DNA of 64,000 bases from Deefgea chitinilytica (GCF_016881405.1 NZ_WOFE01000004.1:62001-126000), one strand, 5' to 3'. Counted from the first letter of the stretch, positions 35,330 to 44,389 are shown. Translations and numbers: made by a program. Notes: a model not told the origin generated them from the letters alone.

Positions 35330-35405
35330 TCCTCGATAGCTCAGTCGGTAGAGCAACGGACTGTTAATCCGTGTGTCCCTGGTTCGAGCCCAGGTCGAGG
35401 AGCCA
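35330..35405 (+). tRNA. tRNA-Asn (GUU), copy 3
   Basis: Identical to copy 2 over all 76 nt, CCA encoded. Followed directly by a strong terminator, so the three tRNAs form one transcript. Confidence 0.97.
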
Positions 35406-35410
35406 AATAC

Positions 35411-35441
35411 AAAGGGCTAACTAAAAAGTTAGCCCTTTTTC
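35411..35441 (+). terminator. Terminator of the tRNA-Asn operon
   Basis: AAAGGGCTAACT / AGTTAGCCCTTT, 12-bp perfect stem with AAAA loop and T run. Confidence 0.95.
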
Positions 35442-35524
35442 TTTGCTTTGCAATCTGATTTTTTTTGAACTTCGTCTTTGACCCGTTTATGCTGCTTGTA
35501 TATTCGTTACGAAGGATGTTCTCA

Positions 35525-36055
35525 ATGTCTGAAGATGTACCGGCAGCCGAGCCGACACACGCTCCCTCTTTAAGTTTTTTTGCACAGCATCGCATAGCCA
35601 TCATTGGCGCCGGAGTGTTCGTTCTCCTGATTTTGTTTCTTCTAGTCGGTATCGCGATAGGGATGGCGAAAAAGAATTTTGAGAAGAAATTTTATTTAAC
35701 CCAAATTGAAAAACTAAAAGAAGCACTGACTGATTCTTTAGATAAACGCACTGAGTTAGATAAAGAAATGAAGGAGCTCCGTGTTGAGCTGAAAGCAAAA
35801 AAAGATCATATTCGGGATCTTGAAGATAAAGTTGCTGATTTAAAACATGCCAATAACAAAGTCGATGCCGCCGAGTTGCACTCAAAAGCTGTTTCTTCGG
35901 GTGGTGCTACAGGTGTTGCACCTGATCCAGGTGAGGCTTATTTACGTTTGAAAGCAGGGGATTGTTTGATAGAGGGAAGCGGTAGCACTTCGGCTAATTG
36001 GCAAGAGTGTTTAAAAAAAGGAAAGAAGACCGCCGCACCATCAGCAGCGCATTAA
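35525..36055 (+). CDS. Single-pass membrane protein with coiled coil, unknown function
   Basis: Protein of 176 residues from ATG 35525 (AAGGA upstream; the frame is open from 35465). A cytosolic Ala/Pro-rich N-terminus is followed by one membrane helix at residues about 25-47 (IAIIGAGVFVLLILFLLVGI), then a strong coiled coil at about 55-110 (TQIEKLKEALTDSLDKRTEL, then KEMKELRVELKAKKDHIRD). A short tail holds one Cys pair (GDCLIEGSG ... WQECLKKGKK) that could form a disulfide. No family recognised. Confidence 0.7.
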   Translation: MSEDVPAAEPTHAPSLSFFAQHRIAIIGAGVFVLLILFLLVGIAIGMAKKNFEKKFYLTQIEKLKEALTDSLDKRTELDKEMKELRVELKAKKDHIRDLEDKVADLKHANNKVDAAELHSKAVSSGGATGVAPDPGEAYLRLKAGDCLIEGSGSTSANWQECLKKGKKTAAPSAAH

Positions 36056-36104
36056 GATGTGCTTGAAGTCTATTAGCATGCTGTACACGCATGACGGTAA
36101 AGAT

Positions 36105-36137
36105 AAAAAAGCGGCCTCAATTGAGAGCCGCTTTTTT
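36105..36137. terminator. Bidirectional terminator between convergent genes
   Basis: AAAAAAGCGGC / GCCGCTTTTTT with an 11-nt loop (itself CTCAATTGAGA, partly self-paired). A/T tracts on both sides serve both the 35525 and 36157 genes. Confidence 0.92.
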
Positions 36138-36156
36138 ATGTACTTAATAATAAGAA

Positions 36157-37311
36157 TTAACGCGTCAGCGCACCGGTGGGTGACATCATGGTGATCTCGC
36201 CGAAATGTGAGCCTTCACGTTTTTTGTCCGAGAAATCAATCACAAAACCGCCCATATCGTACTTTTTCAGTGTAGTAAGTGCATTGTAGATTGCGGAACG
36301 TGTGGGGTTTTTTCCTGCTCGTTTAATGGCTTCAACGATCAGGCGCGCCGAGATATAACCTTCCAGCATCGCGTAGCTTGGGTAGTTGGCAATCGCCGCT
36401 AGTGAGTCTTCTTCGCCTGAACCTGTTCCCATTTCATTAAATACGGCCGCTTGGAATTCTTGAATAATGCGTTCGCGAGGATTACGCGGGTAAGGGAATA
36501 CTTGGCTGATGCCTAAGCCATGGCCACCTTTCTTGCCGATGGTTTTTGCAACCTCTTCAAATTGGACTTGAGACAGCGCATAAATCTGCGAAGTGCCACC
36601 TTTTTCTTTGTATTGCTGTACAAAGTTTGCAGCAGGCTTTGAGAGGGCAACAATAATAATGGCCTCAGGGTTGAGTTTGGCTAATTCTTGCGCCGCTTTA
36701 CTGGTATCGCCGGATTTGCTGTCGAAGTAGGCCTCGCCCATCAAGCTTAATTGTTTTTTGGCGAGCGATCCTTTTAATGAGGCCACTCCTGCTTGACCTA
36801 ATGCGCCTTTTTCGGCCACAACAGCGATTTTGGTTACCCCAAGATTGCCTGCTAACAACTTCACTAGGCGATCGGTTTCTTGGCTGAAGTTCGCTCGCGT
36901 ATGAAATACGAAAAGATTGCCACTATTCCGTAGAGAGTCTGCACCACTGTGTACGCCTAGCAGTGGGATTCCTGCGTTGTCCAAAGTTTTTGTTTTGATC
37001 AGTTCGGCCACGCCTTCGGTACCAAAGTAGGAAATCAAAGCAACTGCATTTTCTTTTTCGATAAAATCGATCGTGTTTTTAACGGTGCGTTTTGCATCGT
37101 AGCCATCGTCACGAACAATATGCGTGATCTGTTCGCCGTTGATGCCGCCGCGGCCGTTGATGCTATTAAAGTAAAGTGAGGCACCCAGTGCAATCGCTTT
37201 GCCCGTTTCTGCGGCAATACCGGTCGTAGGAACAGACTGCCCAATGATGATGTCAGCTTGAGCTAATGTTGAAATAGTTAAACTCACGCCAATAATGATT
37301 TTTTTAAACAC
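36157..37311 (-). CDS. Branched-chain amino acid-type ABC substrate-binding protein
   Basis: Periplasmic binding protein of the LivJ/type I fold, 384 residues. Signal peptide MFKKIIIGVSLTISTLAQA, then DIIIGQSVPTTGIAAETGKA and GGINGEQITHIVRDDGYDAKRT, conserved in Liv-type proteins. No permease or ATPase is nearby, so it is an orphan, as is common in betaproteobacteria. The ligand could be an amino acid, amide or aromatic compound. Confidence 0.85.
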   Translation of the reverse strand: MFKKIIIGVSLTISTLAQADIIIGQSVPTTGIAAETGKAIALGASLYFNSINGRGGINGEQITHIVRDDGYDAKRTVKNTIDFIEKENAVALISYFGTEGVAELIKTKTLDNAGIPLLGVHSGADSLRNSGNLFVFHTRANFSQETDRLVKLLAGNLGVTKIAVVAEKGALGQAGVASLKGSLAKKQLSLMGEAYFDSKSGDTSKAAQELAKLNPEAIIIVALSKPAANFVQQYKEKGGTSQIYALSQVQFEEVAKTIGKKGGHGLGISQVFPYPRNPRERIIQEFQAAVFNEMGTGSGEEDSLAAIANYPSYAMLEGYISARLIVEAIKRAGKNPTRSAIYNALTTLKKYDMGGFVIDFSDKKREGSHFGEITMMSPTGALTR

Positions 37312-37523
37312 GTTCTATTCCCCTCCGAGTGTCATTCTCTGGCAAGCATCTTAAATTATTGTTTGCTGATGGTATAGTATTCGCCGTTCGCAACGTAGTA
37401 ATACGTTTGAGATTGCGCACTTTTTCATGTTTTGTTGCTGGTAAGTCCGCGCAAAATGCCGCATCATGCCGACCTAAGCTTGCTAGAGATTTTTATTTTT
37501 GAGTGATTCGTTTGGAGTGGGGT

Positions 37524-38012
37524 ATGCGGCGGGCCGTTTACGCAGGGAGCTTTGATCCGGTTACCAAGGGTCACTTATGGATGATCGAACATGGCGTTGG
37601 TTTGTTTGATGAAATGATTGTTGCGATTGGTGAAAATCCAGACAAACGCTATACCTTTAGCCTTGCCGATCGCGTGGCGATGTTGCGTGAAACAACATCG
37701 CATTGGTCAAACTTGCGGGTAGAAACTTTTGAAAATCGCTTTTTGGTTGATTATGCCCGTGAACAGGGGGCGCAATTTATTTTGCGTGGCATTCGCGAAG
37801 CGGCTGATTATGAGTTCGAGCGCAAAATGCGCTATGTCAACGCTGATTTGGCGCCGCATATTGATACTATTTTCTTGATGCCACCGCGAGAAATCGCCGA
37901 AATTAGCTCAACGATGGTCAAAGGTTTAGTCGGCCCCACCGGTTGGGAAAACGTAGTGAAACAATATGTCCCTGATCCTGTCTTTTTGCGCCTCTTGGCT
38001 GGGCGCCGTTAA
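37524..38012 (+). CDS. coaD: Phosphopantetheine adenylyltransferase
   Basis: Cytosolic enzyme of coenzyme A synthesis, joining 4'-phosphopantetheine and ATP to form dephospho-CoA. Start ATG 37524 gives 162 residues and the normal N-terminus [19 protein letters not shown] with the TxGH-type nucleotide motif (here TKGH). [16 protein letters not shown] and [13 protein letters not shown] are conserved. A TTG-type upstream extension at 37503 is not supported. GGAG lies 7 nt upstream. Confidence 0.95.
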   Translation: MRRAVYAGSFDPVTKGHLWMIEHGVGLFDEMIVAIGENPDKRYTFSLADRVAMLRETTSHWSNLRVETFENRFLVDYAREQGAQFILRGIREAADYEFERKMRYVNADLAPHIDTIFLMPPREIAEISSTMVKGLVGPTGWENVVKQYVPDPVFLRLLAGRR

Positions 38013-38098
38013 ACCTTGATTGTGCAGAAAAAACGCGCATAAACGCGAGAATCGCGGCCTGAGCTGCTAAACTACGCTTTTGCTTTTCAGTTGCCGCC

Positions 38099-39037
38099 AT
38101 GTCTGATCTTTCCAGTTATAGAAATCGTCTTACCAAAAATATGCGCCATTGGGGTAAATGGGCGCGTCGTCAGGGGCTGACGTGCTATCGCGTATACGAT
38201 CGCGATGTGCCCGAGTTCCCGATGATTGTCGATGTGTACGGCGACCGGGTGCATTTGCAAGAGTACGATACTGGCTGGATGGAAACTGACGAGGCGTATT
38301 CAATTTGGGTGGATGAAGTCCATGCGGTGACTGCTGAAGTCTTTGCTATTCCGCTCGAACATGTTGCGCTGAAAATTCGCAAGCGGATGAAAGGTTTGGC
38401 GCAATACGAAAAAGCCGAAGGCGCTGGCGAATTTTTTGTTGTAGAAGAAAACGGTCTAAAATTCGAAGTGAATCTCGAAGCCTACCTTGATACGGGCTTA
38501 TTCCTTGATCACCGCAACACACGTAAACGTGTGATGCTGGAAGCTAAAGGCAAACGATTCCTGAACCTATTTAGCTACACGGGCGCATTTAGTGTTTATG
38601 CGGCTGCCGGTGGTGCGGCCACAACGACCACGGTGGATTTATCGAACACCTATTTAGATTGGGCTGGACGTAATTTTGTGCTCAATGGTTTTGATTCGGT
38701 TCAGCATCAAAGAATCCGTGCTGATGTGTTTGAATTTTTGCGTGAAGCGACGTGCAGTCCGCAAAAATACGATTTGATTGTGATGGATCCGCCGAGTTTT
38801 TCCAATTCGAAAAAAATGCTTGGCGTGCTCGACGTGCAGCGCGACCATGCCTACTTAATTGAATCGTGCATGGCGATGCTGGCGCCCGGCGGCGTGCTGT
38901 ATTTTTCGAATAATCTGCGCAGTTTTGAGCTCGATCCGATGTTTGTTGGCATCTCGGAAAACCTCACTGCATCGTCGATTCCGGAAGACTTCCGCAATAA
39001 GCGGATTCATCAGTGTTTCCGCTTTGTGAAAAAATAA
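38099..39037 (+). CDS. rlmK: Stand-alone RlmK-type 23S rRNA methyltransferase
   Basis: SAM-dependent methyltransferase of 312 residues that aligns with the C-terminal (RlmK) half of E. coli RlmKL, the enzyme making m7G2069 in 23S rRNA. Family landmarks: YRNRLTKNMRHWGKWARRQG, CYRVYDRDVPEF, EAYLDTGLFLDHRNTRK, NLFSYTGAFSVYAAAGGA (SAM site), and the catalytic region VMDPPSFSNSKK. The RlmL half (THUMP and m2G2445 methyltransferase) is not fused and not nearby. The name is by homology. Confidence 0.85.
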   Translation: MSDLSSYRNRLTKNMRHWGKWARRQGLTCYRVYDRDVPEFPMIVDVYGDRVHLQEYDTGWMETDEAYSIWVDEVHAVTAEVFAIPLEHVALKIRKRMKGLAQYEKAEGAGEFFVVEENGLKFEVNLEAYLDTGLFLDHRNTRKRVMLEAKGKRFLNLFSYTGAFSVYAAAGGAATTTTVDLSNTYLDWAGRNFVLNGFDSVQHQRIRADVFEFLREATCSPQKYDLIVMDPPSFSNSKKMLGVLDVQRDHAYLIESCMAMLAPGGVLYFSNNLRSFELDPMFVGISENLTASSIPEDFRNKRIHQCFRFVKK

Positions 39038-39049
39038 GGCTAAAAACAT

Positions 39050-39154
39050 TAGTCCACGAAAGGCACGAAAAACACGAAAGTTAAAGCAAATGCAGTTGAT
39101 GCTGCGGCGAAATTGAGATGGTTTGTTTGTGCCTTTCGTGTTTTTCGTGGACTA
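39050..39154. repeat. Inverted array of CACGAAARR units (copy 1, 105 bp)
   Basis: Left arm TAGTCCACGAAA followed by further CACGAAARR units (39050-39080); right arm is the inverse, ending TTTCGTGGACTA (39131-39154). Each arm contains two to three tandem 9-bp units CACGAAAGG/CACGAAAAA. A second copy occurs at 58659-58811. It lies between rlmK and the nuclease gene. Confidence 0.8.
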
Positions 39155-39195
39155 TTGCCCTGTAGTTTTCTTTTGAATTCCCTTTGAGTTGACGT

Positions 39196-40644
39196 ATGCC
39201 GCAGCCGTTTTATCCTGCACCGCTGGTGTTGCTGGATTTGGAAACCACGGGAGCCAATCCATCGCTTGATCGCATTACCGAAGTCGGCCTGATTCAAATT
39301 AATCCTCAGCAAGTTGATGGTGAGGGTATTGCTACCTGGTCATCATTAGTCAATCCTTGTCAGGCAATACCCCATTTTATTCAGCGTTTAACAGGAATTG
39401 ATGATGCGATGGTTGCCGCCGCGCCGTTGTTTGCGGAGTTAGCGCCCGCTCTTTTAGAAAAACTCAAAAATCGCGTCTTCGTTGCGCACAATGCGCGCTT
39501 TGATTACACCTTTTTGCGTAATGAATTTAAGCGTCTTGGCTTGACGTTTCGCGCCAAAGTGCTCTGCACCGTGCAGCTGTCGCGCAAACTTTATCCTGAT
39601 GAATTCAAGCATAGCCTTGATGCCTTAATAGCGCGGCATGGGCTGGAATATCACGGCGAGCGCCACCGAGCGCTGACCGATGCCGAGCTGATTTACCAAT
39701 TTTTGCAGGCGGCGGTGAAAGACTTGGGCGCTGAACGCGTTCAGCAAGCCATTGATGAATTGATTCGTCCGCCCGCATTGCCGCCGCAAATTGACGAGTC
39801 GGTGCTTGATGATTTGCCCGATACCGCCGGTGTGTATGTGTTTTACGGCGAGAACGATGAAGCGCTGTGGATTGGTAGCAGCCCGAATATTCGCCGCCGT
39901 GTGTTGCAGCATTTCGGTAAAAAAGCCAATGAAGGCCCTGCGGCATATTTGGCGCGCGATTTAAGGCGGATTGACTGGATTGAAACTTCGGGCGATTTGG
40001 GTAGCGCATTGCTAGAGCGCAAATTGATTCAAGAGCTGCGCCCGCGGATGAATCCGGTGGTGCGGCAAAAAGTGGATCAAACCCAGTCGGTCTGGGAAAT
40101 CGCCTTGCCCACGTTATCGAAGGCGGTACGTGGCGAAGAAATCGCCGCGCTGCAGCCCAAATTATTGCCTTTGAGCCAGCTTGCCACTGCGCGTGGTGAA
40201 TTGTTTGGCCCGTTCCGTGGCGCGCGCGAAGCGCAAAACATCATGAATCGCATCATCAAAGGGCAGGGCTTGTGCCGCCAAGTGTTGGGCTTAGAAGCAC
40301 CGCGCAAAGACGGTGGCCCGTGTACGGCATATTTGCAAGGCGATTGCCGTGGTGCGTGCATTGGTCGCGAGGCGATGGGCCTGCATAATGGTCGTTTACT
40401 CGCTGCGCTGGCTAAGCACAAACTCGCACCGTGGCCGTATACAGGTGCGATTGCGATTAGCGAGGGACCAGAATGGGCACCGGTGCTGCATGTGATTGAC
40501 AATTGGTGCTATCTTGGGCAAATCCATGATTTGCGCGAATTGCCAGAATTAATCGCCAGCAGCGAGCCAGCGTATGATGTAGATATGGCGAAGTTGATAC
40601 GTAGCGAGATCAAAAAACAGGCAGGTAAAATTCAGCGGCTCTAA
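39196..40644 (+). CDS. DnaQ-like exonuclease fused to GIY-YIG nuclease domain (Cho-like)
   Basis: Protein of 482 residues with two nuclease modules. Residues about 1-180 form a DEDDh exonuclease like the epsilon subunit of DNA polymerase III: LLDLETTGANPSLDRITEVG (Asp, Glu), VAHNARFDYTFLRNEF (Asp) and HRALTDAELIYQF (His, Asp). Residues about 205-290 form a UvrC-type GIY-YIG domain, with DTAGVYVFYGENDEALWIGS and IRRRVLQHF; the Tyr of the YIG part is Trp here. The rest resembles the UvrC/Cho middle region, with Cys-rich CTAYLQGDCRGAC. A role in DNA repair is inferred; this fusion is known in proteobacteria. Confidence 0.85.
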   Translation: MPQPFYPAPLVLLDLETTGANPSLDRITEVGLIQINPQQVDGEGIATWSSLVNPCQAIPHFIQRLTGIDDAMVAAAPLFAELAPALLEKLKNRVFVAHNARFDYTFLRNEFKRLGLTFRAKVLCTVQLSRKLYPDEFKHSLDALIARHGLEYHGERHRALTDAELIYQFLQAAVKDLGAERVQQAIDELIRPPALPPQIDESVLDDLPDTAGVYVFYGENDEALWIGSSPNIRRRVLQHFGKKANEGPAAYLARDLRRIDWIETSGDLGSALLERKLIQELRPRMNPVVRQKVDQTQSVWEIALPTLSKAVRGEEIAALQPKLLPLSQLATARGELFGPFRGAREAQNIMNRIIKGQGLCRQVLGLEAPRKDGGPCTAYLQGDCRGACIGREAMGLHNGRLLAALAKHKLAPWPYTGAIAISEGPEWAPVLHVIDNWCYLGQIHDLRELPELIASSEPAYDVDMAKLIRSEIKKQAGKIQRL

Positions 40645-40774
40645 TTGAAGCGATGTTCTAATTGCCGTCGAGACAGTGATGCAGGGCGACTAAAAAAGTA
40701 AAAAGAATTTCATACTGACCTCGACTTCGAGTTGCTATCGAGTCGTCAATTTGTTTTTTATTAAAGGCAGTGCG

Positions 40775-41737
40775 ATGCAAAGATTTAGGCTGCTTATCCT
40801 TTTATGTAGTCTTGTACTGTCGGCAGCACAGGCTACGCCACTGGCTGAATGTCTTGGACTTCCGGCAGCCGGAAAATACCTGATTGTGAATGCCGATGAT
40901 GTCGGGATGCATCCTGATTTGGATAAAGCTGCATTCAAGCTGATTGATGCGGGGCAGATTCAAGATATTTCTATGATGCCGCCGACACCGAATTTTGCCG
41001 CCGCCGCCAAAATGGCCAAAGCGCGTAATATGAGTGTTGGCGTGCACCTCACCCTCACGAATGAATGGCAGGAAAAGCAGCCTTGGGGCGCGGTGCTTTC
41101 CAAGAAAGAAGTTCCATCGCTGTACAACCCACAAGGTCGTTTGTGGGCGACGACAGCCGAAGTCGCCCAGCACGCCAAATTGCCCGAAGTAAAAAAAGAA
41201 TTGCTGGCGCAAATTGCCAAAGTGCAAGCAGCAGGGCTGAAGGTGACGCATCTGGATGCGCACATGCTGTTTTGGGATGCGAGTAAGCCATTAACCGAGC
41301 TGTATTTTTCGCTTGCTAAAGAAACGGGGATTCCCGTCTTATTGCAGGTGTTTCGCCAATCGAATGCTGAACAAATGCAATTAACGCAGCAATTTCAAAC
41401 TGAATTTGGCGTTGTGACGCCCGATACGTTTTCGATGCATTACAACCCCAGCCAGCGTGAGCGCGGCGTGGCATATCGTGGTTATTTTAATTTAATCAGT
41501 GAGCTGCCCGCTGGCGTGCATACCATCGGGATTCATCCTGCCGAAGACAGCGCGTCGGCCAAGGCTGCGATTGCCGATCTGACTTTGCGGCTGACTGACT
41601 TTGCCGCTTGGCAAGATCCGGCTTTGCAGCAGCATATTCAAAGCTTAGGATTTCAACCGCTCACCTATGCGCCATTACACGTTTTGCAGCGTAGCGTGGT
41701 GGCCAATTCCAAAAATTGTTTAAGCCAATATAAATAA
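40775..41737 (+). CDS. Secreted ChbG/YdjC-like deacetylase
   Basis: Protein of 320 residues with a signal peptide (MQRFRLLILLCSLVLSAAQA). Start ATG 40775 has AAAGG upstream; an extension to 40751 is less likely. The YdjC/ChbG fold is indicated by LIVNADDVGMHPDLDKAAF (metal-binding Asp pair), SVGVHLTLTNEW (His) and VTHLDAHMLFW (His). ChbG removes an acetyl group from chitooligosaccharides, but cytosolically in E. coli; here the enzyme appears exported. Chitooligosaccharide deacetylation is a family-based guess that fits a chitin-degrading lineage. Confidence 0.8.
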   Translation: MQRFRLLILLCSLVLSAAQATPLAECLGLPAAGKYLIVNADDVGMHPDLDKAAFKLIDAGQIQDISMMPPTPNFAAAAKMAKARNMSVGVHLTLTNEWQEKQPWGAVLSKKEVPSLYNPQGRLWATTAEVAQHAKLPEVKKELLAQIAKVQAAGLKVTHLDAHMLFWDASKPLTELYFSLAKETGIPVLLQVFRQSNAEQMQLTQQFQTEFGVVTPDTFSMHYNPSQRERGVAYRGYFNLISELPAGVHTIGIHPAEDSASAKAAIADLTLRLTDFAAWQDPALQQHIQSLGFQPLTYAPLHVLQRSVVANSKNCLSQYK

Positions 41738-41745
41738 CACGCACC

Positions 41746-41794
41746 GGGTATATCGTTGAAATAAATTATTTGATTTAATTTTGGCGCTATACCC
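41746..41794. repeat. 49-bp palindromic element GGGTATA...TATACCC
   Basis: Bases 41746-41762 pair with 41778-41794 with a single mismatch and three G-U pairs on the plus strand; the centre reads TTATTTGAT. It sits between convergent genes, and its last base falls in the stop codon of the DUF1622 gene. Same length and ends as the elements at 17471 and 49532. Confidence 0.7.
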
Positions 41795-42138
41795 TAATCA
41801 CTGCTGCCCTTTTGCCACGGCCAGCGGCCAGAGAGTTCGAGTTCCATCGTAAAGCTGAGGAAGGTGCGGATCAGCACAACGAGGCCGAGCTTAATGAGAT
41901 TGTCGAGCGTGAGCTCAATCGCGATGGTGTAGATAATGTCGCTGATAATTAGAAATTCCAAGCTCAGCAAAATGCCGCGCCCTAGCTGTTGCCGCAGCGC
42001 GTGATAAGCGGGTTCTAGTTGCTGCGTTTGTAGCACATCACGGGCAAAGAGCCCTAAACCGATGAGCGTCGACAGCAGTAAAATCCCAATTCCGAGGTAT
42101 TCGACTGCCATGGCAATGCTGTGTAGTGAAATGTCCAT
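41794..42138 (-). CDS. DUF1622 family membrane protein
   Basis: Small inner-membrane protein of 114 residues with three hydrophobic segments: AVEYLGIGILLLSTLIGLGL, GILLSLEFLIISDIIYTIAI and LIKLGLVVLIRTFLSFTMEL. The central E-F-x-I-x-x-D-I motif and R-T-x-x-S-F-T-x-E-L-E end are typical of DUF1622. Function unknown. Convergent with the ChbG-like gene. Confidence 0.82.
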   Translation of the reverse strand: MDISLHSIAMAVEYLGIGILLLSTLIGLGLFARDVLQTQQLEPAYHALRQQLGRGILLSLEFLIISDIIYTIAIELTLDNLIKLGLVVLIRTFLSFTMELELSGRWPWQKGSSD

Positions 42139-42203
42139 AGTTTTCTCTTAGAAGTATTGCCTTTAAAACCTTATTTATTAATGCTTGGCTCAATATACAT
42201 ACA

Positions 42204-42237
42204 AAAAAACCGCACGATCAACATGCGGTTTTTTTTG
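42204..42237 (-). terminator. Terminator of the PIG-L deacetylase gene
   Basis: AAAAAACCGCA / TGCGGTTTTTT stem with 9-nt loop, T tract on both strands, 14 nt beyond the stop of the minus-strand gene ending at 42250. Confidence 0.88.
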
Positions 42238-42249
42238 TTTTGAAAACGA

Positions 42250-43110
42250 TTACGCCAGAATCGCTTTAATATCATCGCTTTCGCTAATCGTGAATTTTTT
42301 GTCGGTTGGCACCAAGTCGTTGCCGTCAAAACGGCCTACATGGTAAATCGAACCAAATGAGAACGTCGGCGCTGCGGCACCTTGGCCGCCGCACACTTCG
42401 GCACCACGGCGAACGTTGTCGGCCATATAGCCTGGCAGACGCAAGTGGTATGGATTGCGGCGAACTTCTTCCACGTGGCAAGCCAAAGCCGCGATCAAAT
42501 CGGCCGTATCGTTGATGCTCGTTGCGATCAAAGCATTTGGCGCTTCCATTTGACGCCAGAATTCGCTTTGTACCAAGACACAGCTGTGATTCGCCGCTTT
42601 GAGTGCGTCGGTGAGCAGGTAGTAAGTGCCGATGTGCGCTGAGTGGTAGTCGTTATTGTGTGGGCAAACGACGACTTGCGGTTTGTATTTACGCAGGATG
42701 TTGGCGATGACTTCGACTTTTTCAGCCCATGCAGTTGGGTTGCCATCACGTGTTTTGCAGTTTACATCCATCAAGCCGCCCGGAATGGTTTCGAGCAAGC
42801 CCCAGCCGAGGTAATCGCAGGCATTTTTAACTTCAACCCAGCGTTCTGGCTGGCGTTTGAGGTTTGAGCCTTGTGAAACGGCGACGTTGATGACGTTGAA
42901 ACCGGCTTCGCGGCCTAGGCGTAGTGGCAAGCCGCCGATAATGCATTCGTCGTCGGGGTGCGGTGCAAAAATCATCGCGATTGGCGCATCAGCAGCCAAT
43001 TCAGCTTTTGGTGCGTGACCCAGCTCATCTAAATTTGAAAACAAAGGCGCGTCGGTTTTTTGTAATAGGGCGTTATGCGCCTCAACCAGCGCGATATATG
43101 GGTTGCTCAT
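42250..43110 (-). CDS. PIG-L (LmbE-like) family deacetylase
   Basis: Zinc-dependent N-deacetylase family protein of 286 residues. The metal motif MIFAPHPDDECIIGGLPLRL (A-H-P-D-D-E) lies at about residues 46-65, and the third ligand is in VCPHNNDYHSAHIGTY. Family members remove acetyl groups from GlcNAc-linked lipids, mycothiol or bacillithiol precursors. The actual substrate is not evident. No signal peptide, so cytosolic. Confidence 0.88.
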   Translation of the reverse strand: MSNPYIALVEAHNALLQKTDAPLFSNLDELGHAPKAELAADAPIAMIFAPHPDDECIIGGLPLRLGREAGFNVINVAVSQGSNLKRQPERWVEVKNACDYLGWGLLETIPGGLMDVNCKTRDGNPTAWAEKVEVIANILRKYKPQVVVCPHNNDYHSAHIGTYYLLTDALKAANHSCVLVQSEFWRQMEAPNALIATSINDTADLIAALACHVEEVRRNPYHLRLPGYMADNVRRGAEVCGGQGAAAPTFSFGSIYHVGRFDGNDLVPTDKKFTISESDDIKAILA

Positions 43111-43333
43111 TGGCTAAACTCCGGTGCGGATTGCAGGACAGAAAAAACATTATTCAGAGTATAGGCTTTCAATCCCCCGTCACCAAGAGTCTGTCGTGCA
43201 CAACTGCGATTTGAGTTGATTTTTCACAGTATTTACGTAAGAAATTGCGTGCTCAATAGCCTAGTTTGGCAATCAGCGCAGAAGGCTGGCGGGCAAAGTG
43301 CGGCATAATGCTTGAAATTCATTCGAGGTTGGC

Positions 43334-44389
43334 ATGTTTCATTATTTTCATAGTTCATTGATTGTGACGCTGATTGGCTTTATCGGTGCATGGTTGATCG
43401 CGGGTTGGGGCGGCTTGTGGATTGCGTTTAATTTGGCGCTGCTGGAGACCAGTCTGAGTTTTGATAATGCGGTCGTGAATGCCTCGGTGCTCAAACATTG
43501 GGATGAAAAATGGCGCAAACGCTTTTTGCTGTGGGGCATGTTGATCGCCGTGTTTGGTATGCGGGTGTTGTTTCCGCTGCTGATTGTGGCCGTGATCGCG
43601 GGGCTGGCACCGCTGCCGGGTCCGATGGCGCTGATTGATTATTTCAGTAGTGGCGTGTGGCCAGCGAATGATGTGCTGTCGATGGCGATGGTCGATCAAA
43701 ATCGCTACGCCAGTATTTTGACGTCGGCGCATATCGAGGTATCGGCGTTTGGTGGCGCATTTTTGCTGCTGGTGTTTTTGAATTTCTTTATTGATTCAGA
43801 GAAAAAAACGCATTGGTTTTTGCCCGTGGAGCATGTGTTGGCCAAGTTGGGCAAGCTCGATATGGCGGCGATTGTGCTGAGTTTAATTTTGCTGGCGCTG
43901 ATGGCAGCCTCACTCCCTGCCGCCGAAGGCTATCGATTCCTCGTTGCGGGCGTGTGGGGCGTGATTGTGTTTGTGTTGGTCGATGGCTTGGGCGATTTGA
44001 TTGGCGACGAAGGCGCGGCGGCGAAGACCGGCTGGGCCGGGTTTATTTACCTTGAAGTTTTGGATGCTTCGTTCTCATTCGACGGCGTCTTAGGCGCGTT
44101 TGCACTGACCAAAAACATCTTTTTGATTGCGATTGGGCTGGGGATTGGCGCGATGTTTGTGCGTAGTTTTACAATTTTATTGGTCGAAAAAGGCACGCTC
44201 AACGCGTTCAAATACCTAGAACACGGCGCATTCTGGGCCATCGGCGCATTGGCTGCCGTGATGCTCCTCGCCGCACGGTTTCATATCCCCGAAGTCATCA
44301 CGGGCGGCGTGGCGGCGGTGTTGATTATGGCGGCAGGGGTGCATTCTTGGTTGATTCAGCGGGATGTGAAACAGCAAACGATATCGTAG
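43334..44389 (+). CDS. DUF475 family (TerC superfamily) membrane protein
   Basis: Protein of 351 residues with about nine hydrophobic helices. Two inverted copies of the TerC-type motif are visible: LLETSLSFDNAVVNASVLKH in the N-terminal half and YLEVLDASFSFDGVLGAFAL in the C-terminal half, each carrying acidic residues inside a helix, probably metal-binding. The TerC superfamily exports or senses metal ions (for example Mn2+ via Alx). A second superfamily member (TerC type) lies at 52827-53822. Confidence 0.88.
   Translation: MFHYFHSSLIVTLIGFIGAWLIAGWGGLWIAFNLALLETSLSFDNAVVNASVLKHWDEKWRKRFLLWGMLIAVFGMRVLFPLLIVAVIAGLAPLPGPMALIDYFSSGVWPANDVLSMAMVDQNRYASILTSAHIEVSAFGGAFLLLVFLNFFIDSEKKTHWFLPVEHVLAKLGKLDMAAIVLSLILLALMAASLPAAEGYRFLVAGVWGVIVFVLVDGLGDLIGDEGAAAKTGWAGFIYLEVLDASFSFDGVLGAFALTKNIFLIAIGLGIGAMFVRSFTILLVEKGTLNAFKYLEHGAFWAIGALAAVMLLAARFHIPEVITGGVAAVLIMAAGVHSWLIQRDVKQQTIS

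Noticed and set aside
35061-35604. Minus-strand frames across the tRNA-Asn genes (LAPRPGFEPGTHGL-type peptides)
   Set aside because: These are antisense translations of tRNA sequence, a well-known spurious pattern; the tRNA genes explain the conservation.
37371-37405. GGTATAG...AATACG as another member of the palindrome family
   Set aside because: Only 35 bp and poorly paired arms; it does not share the 47-49 bp layout.
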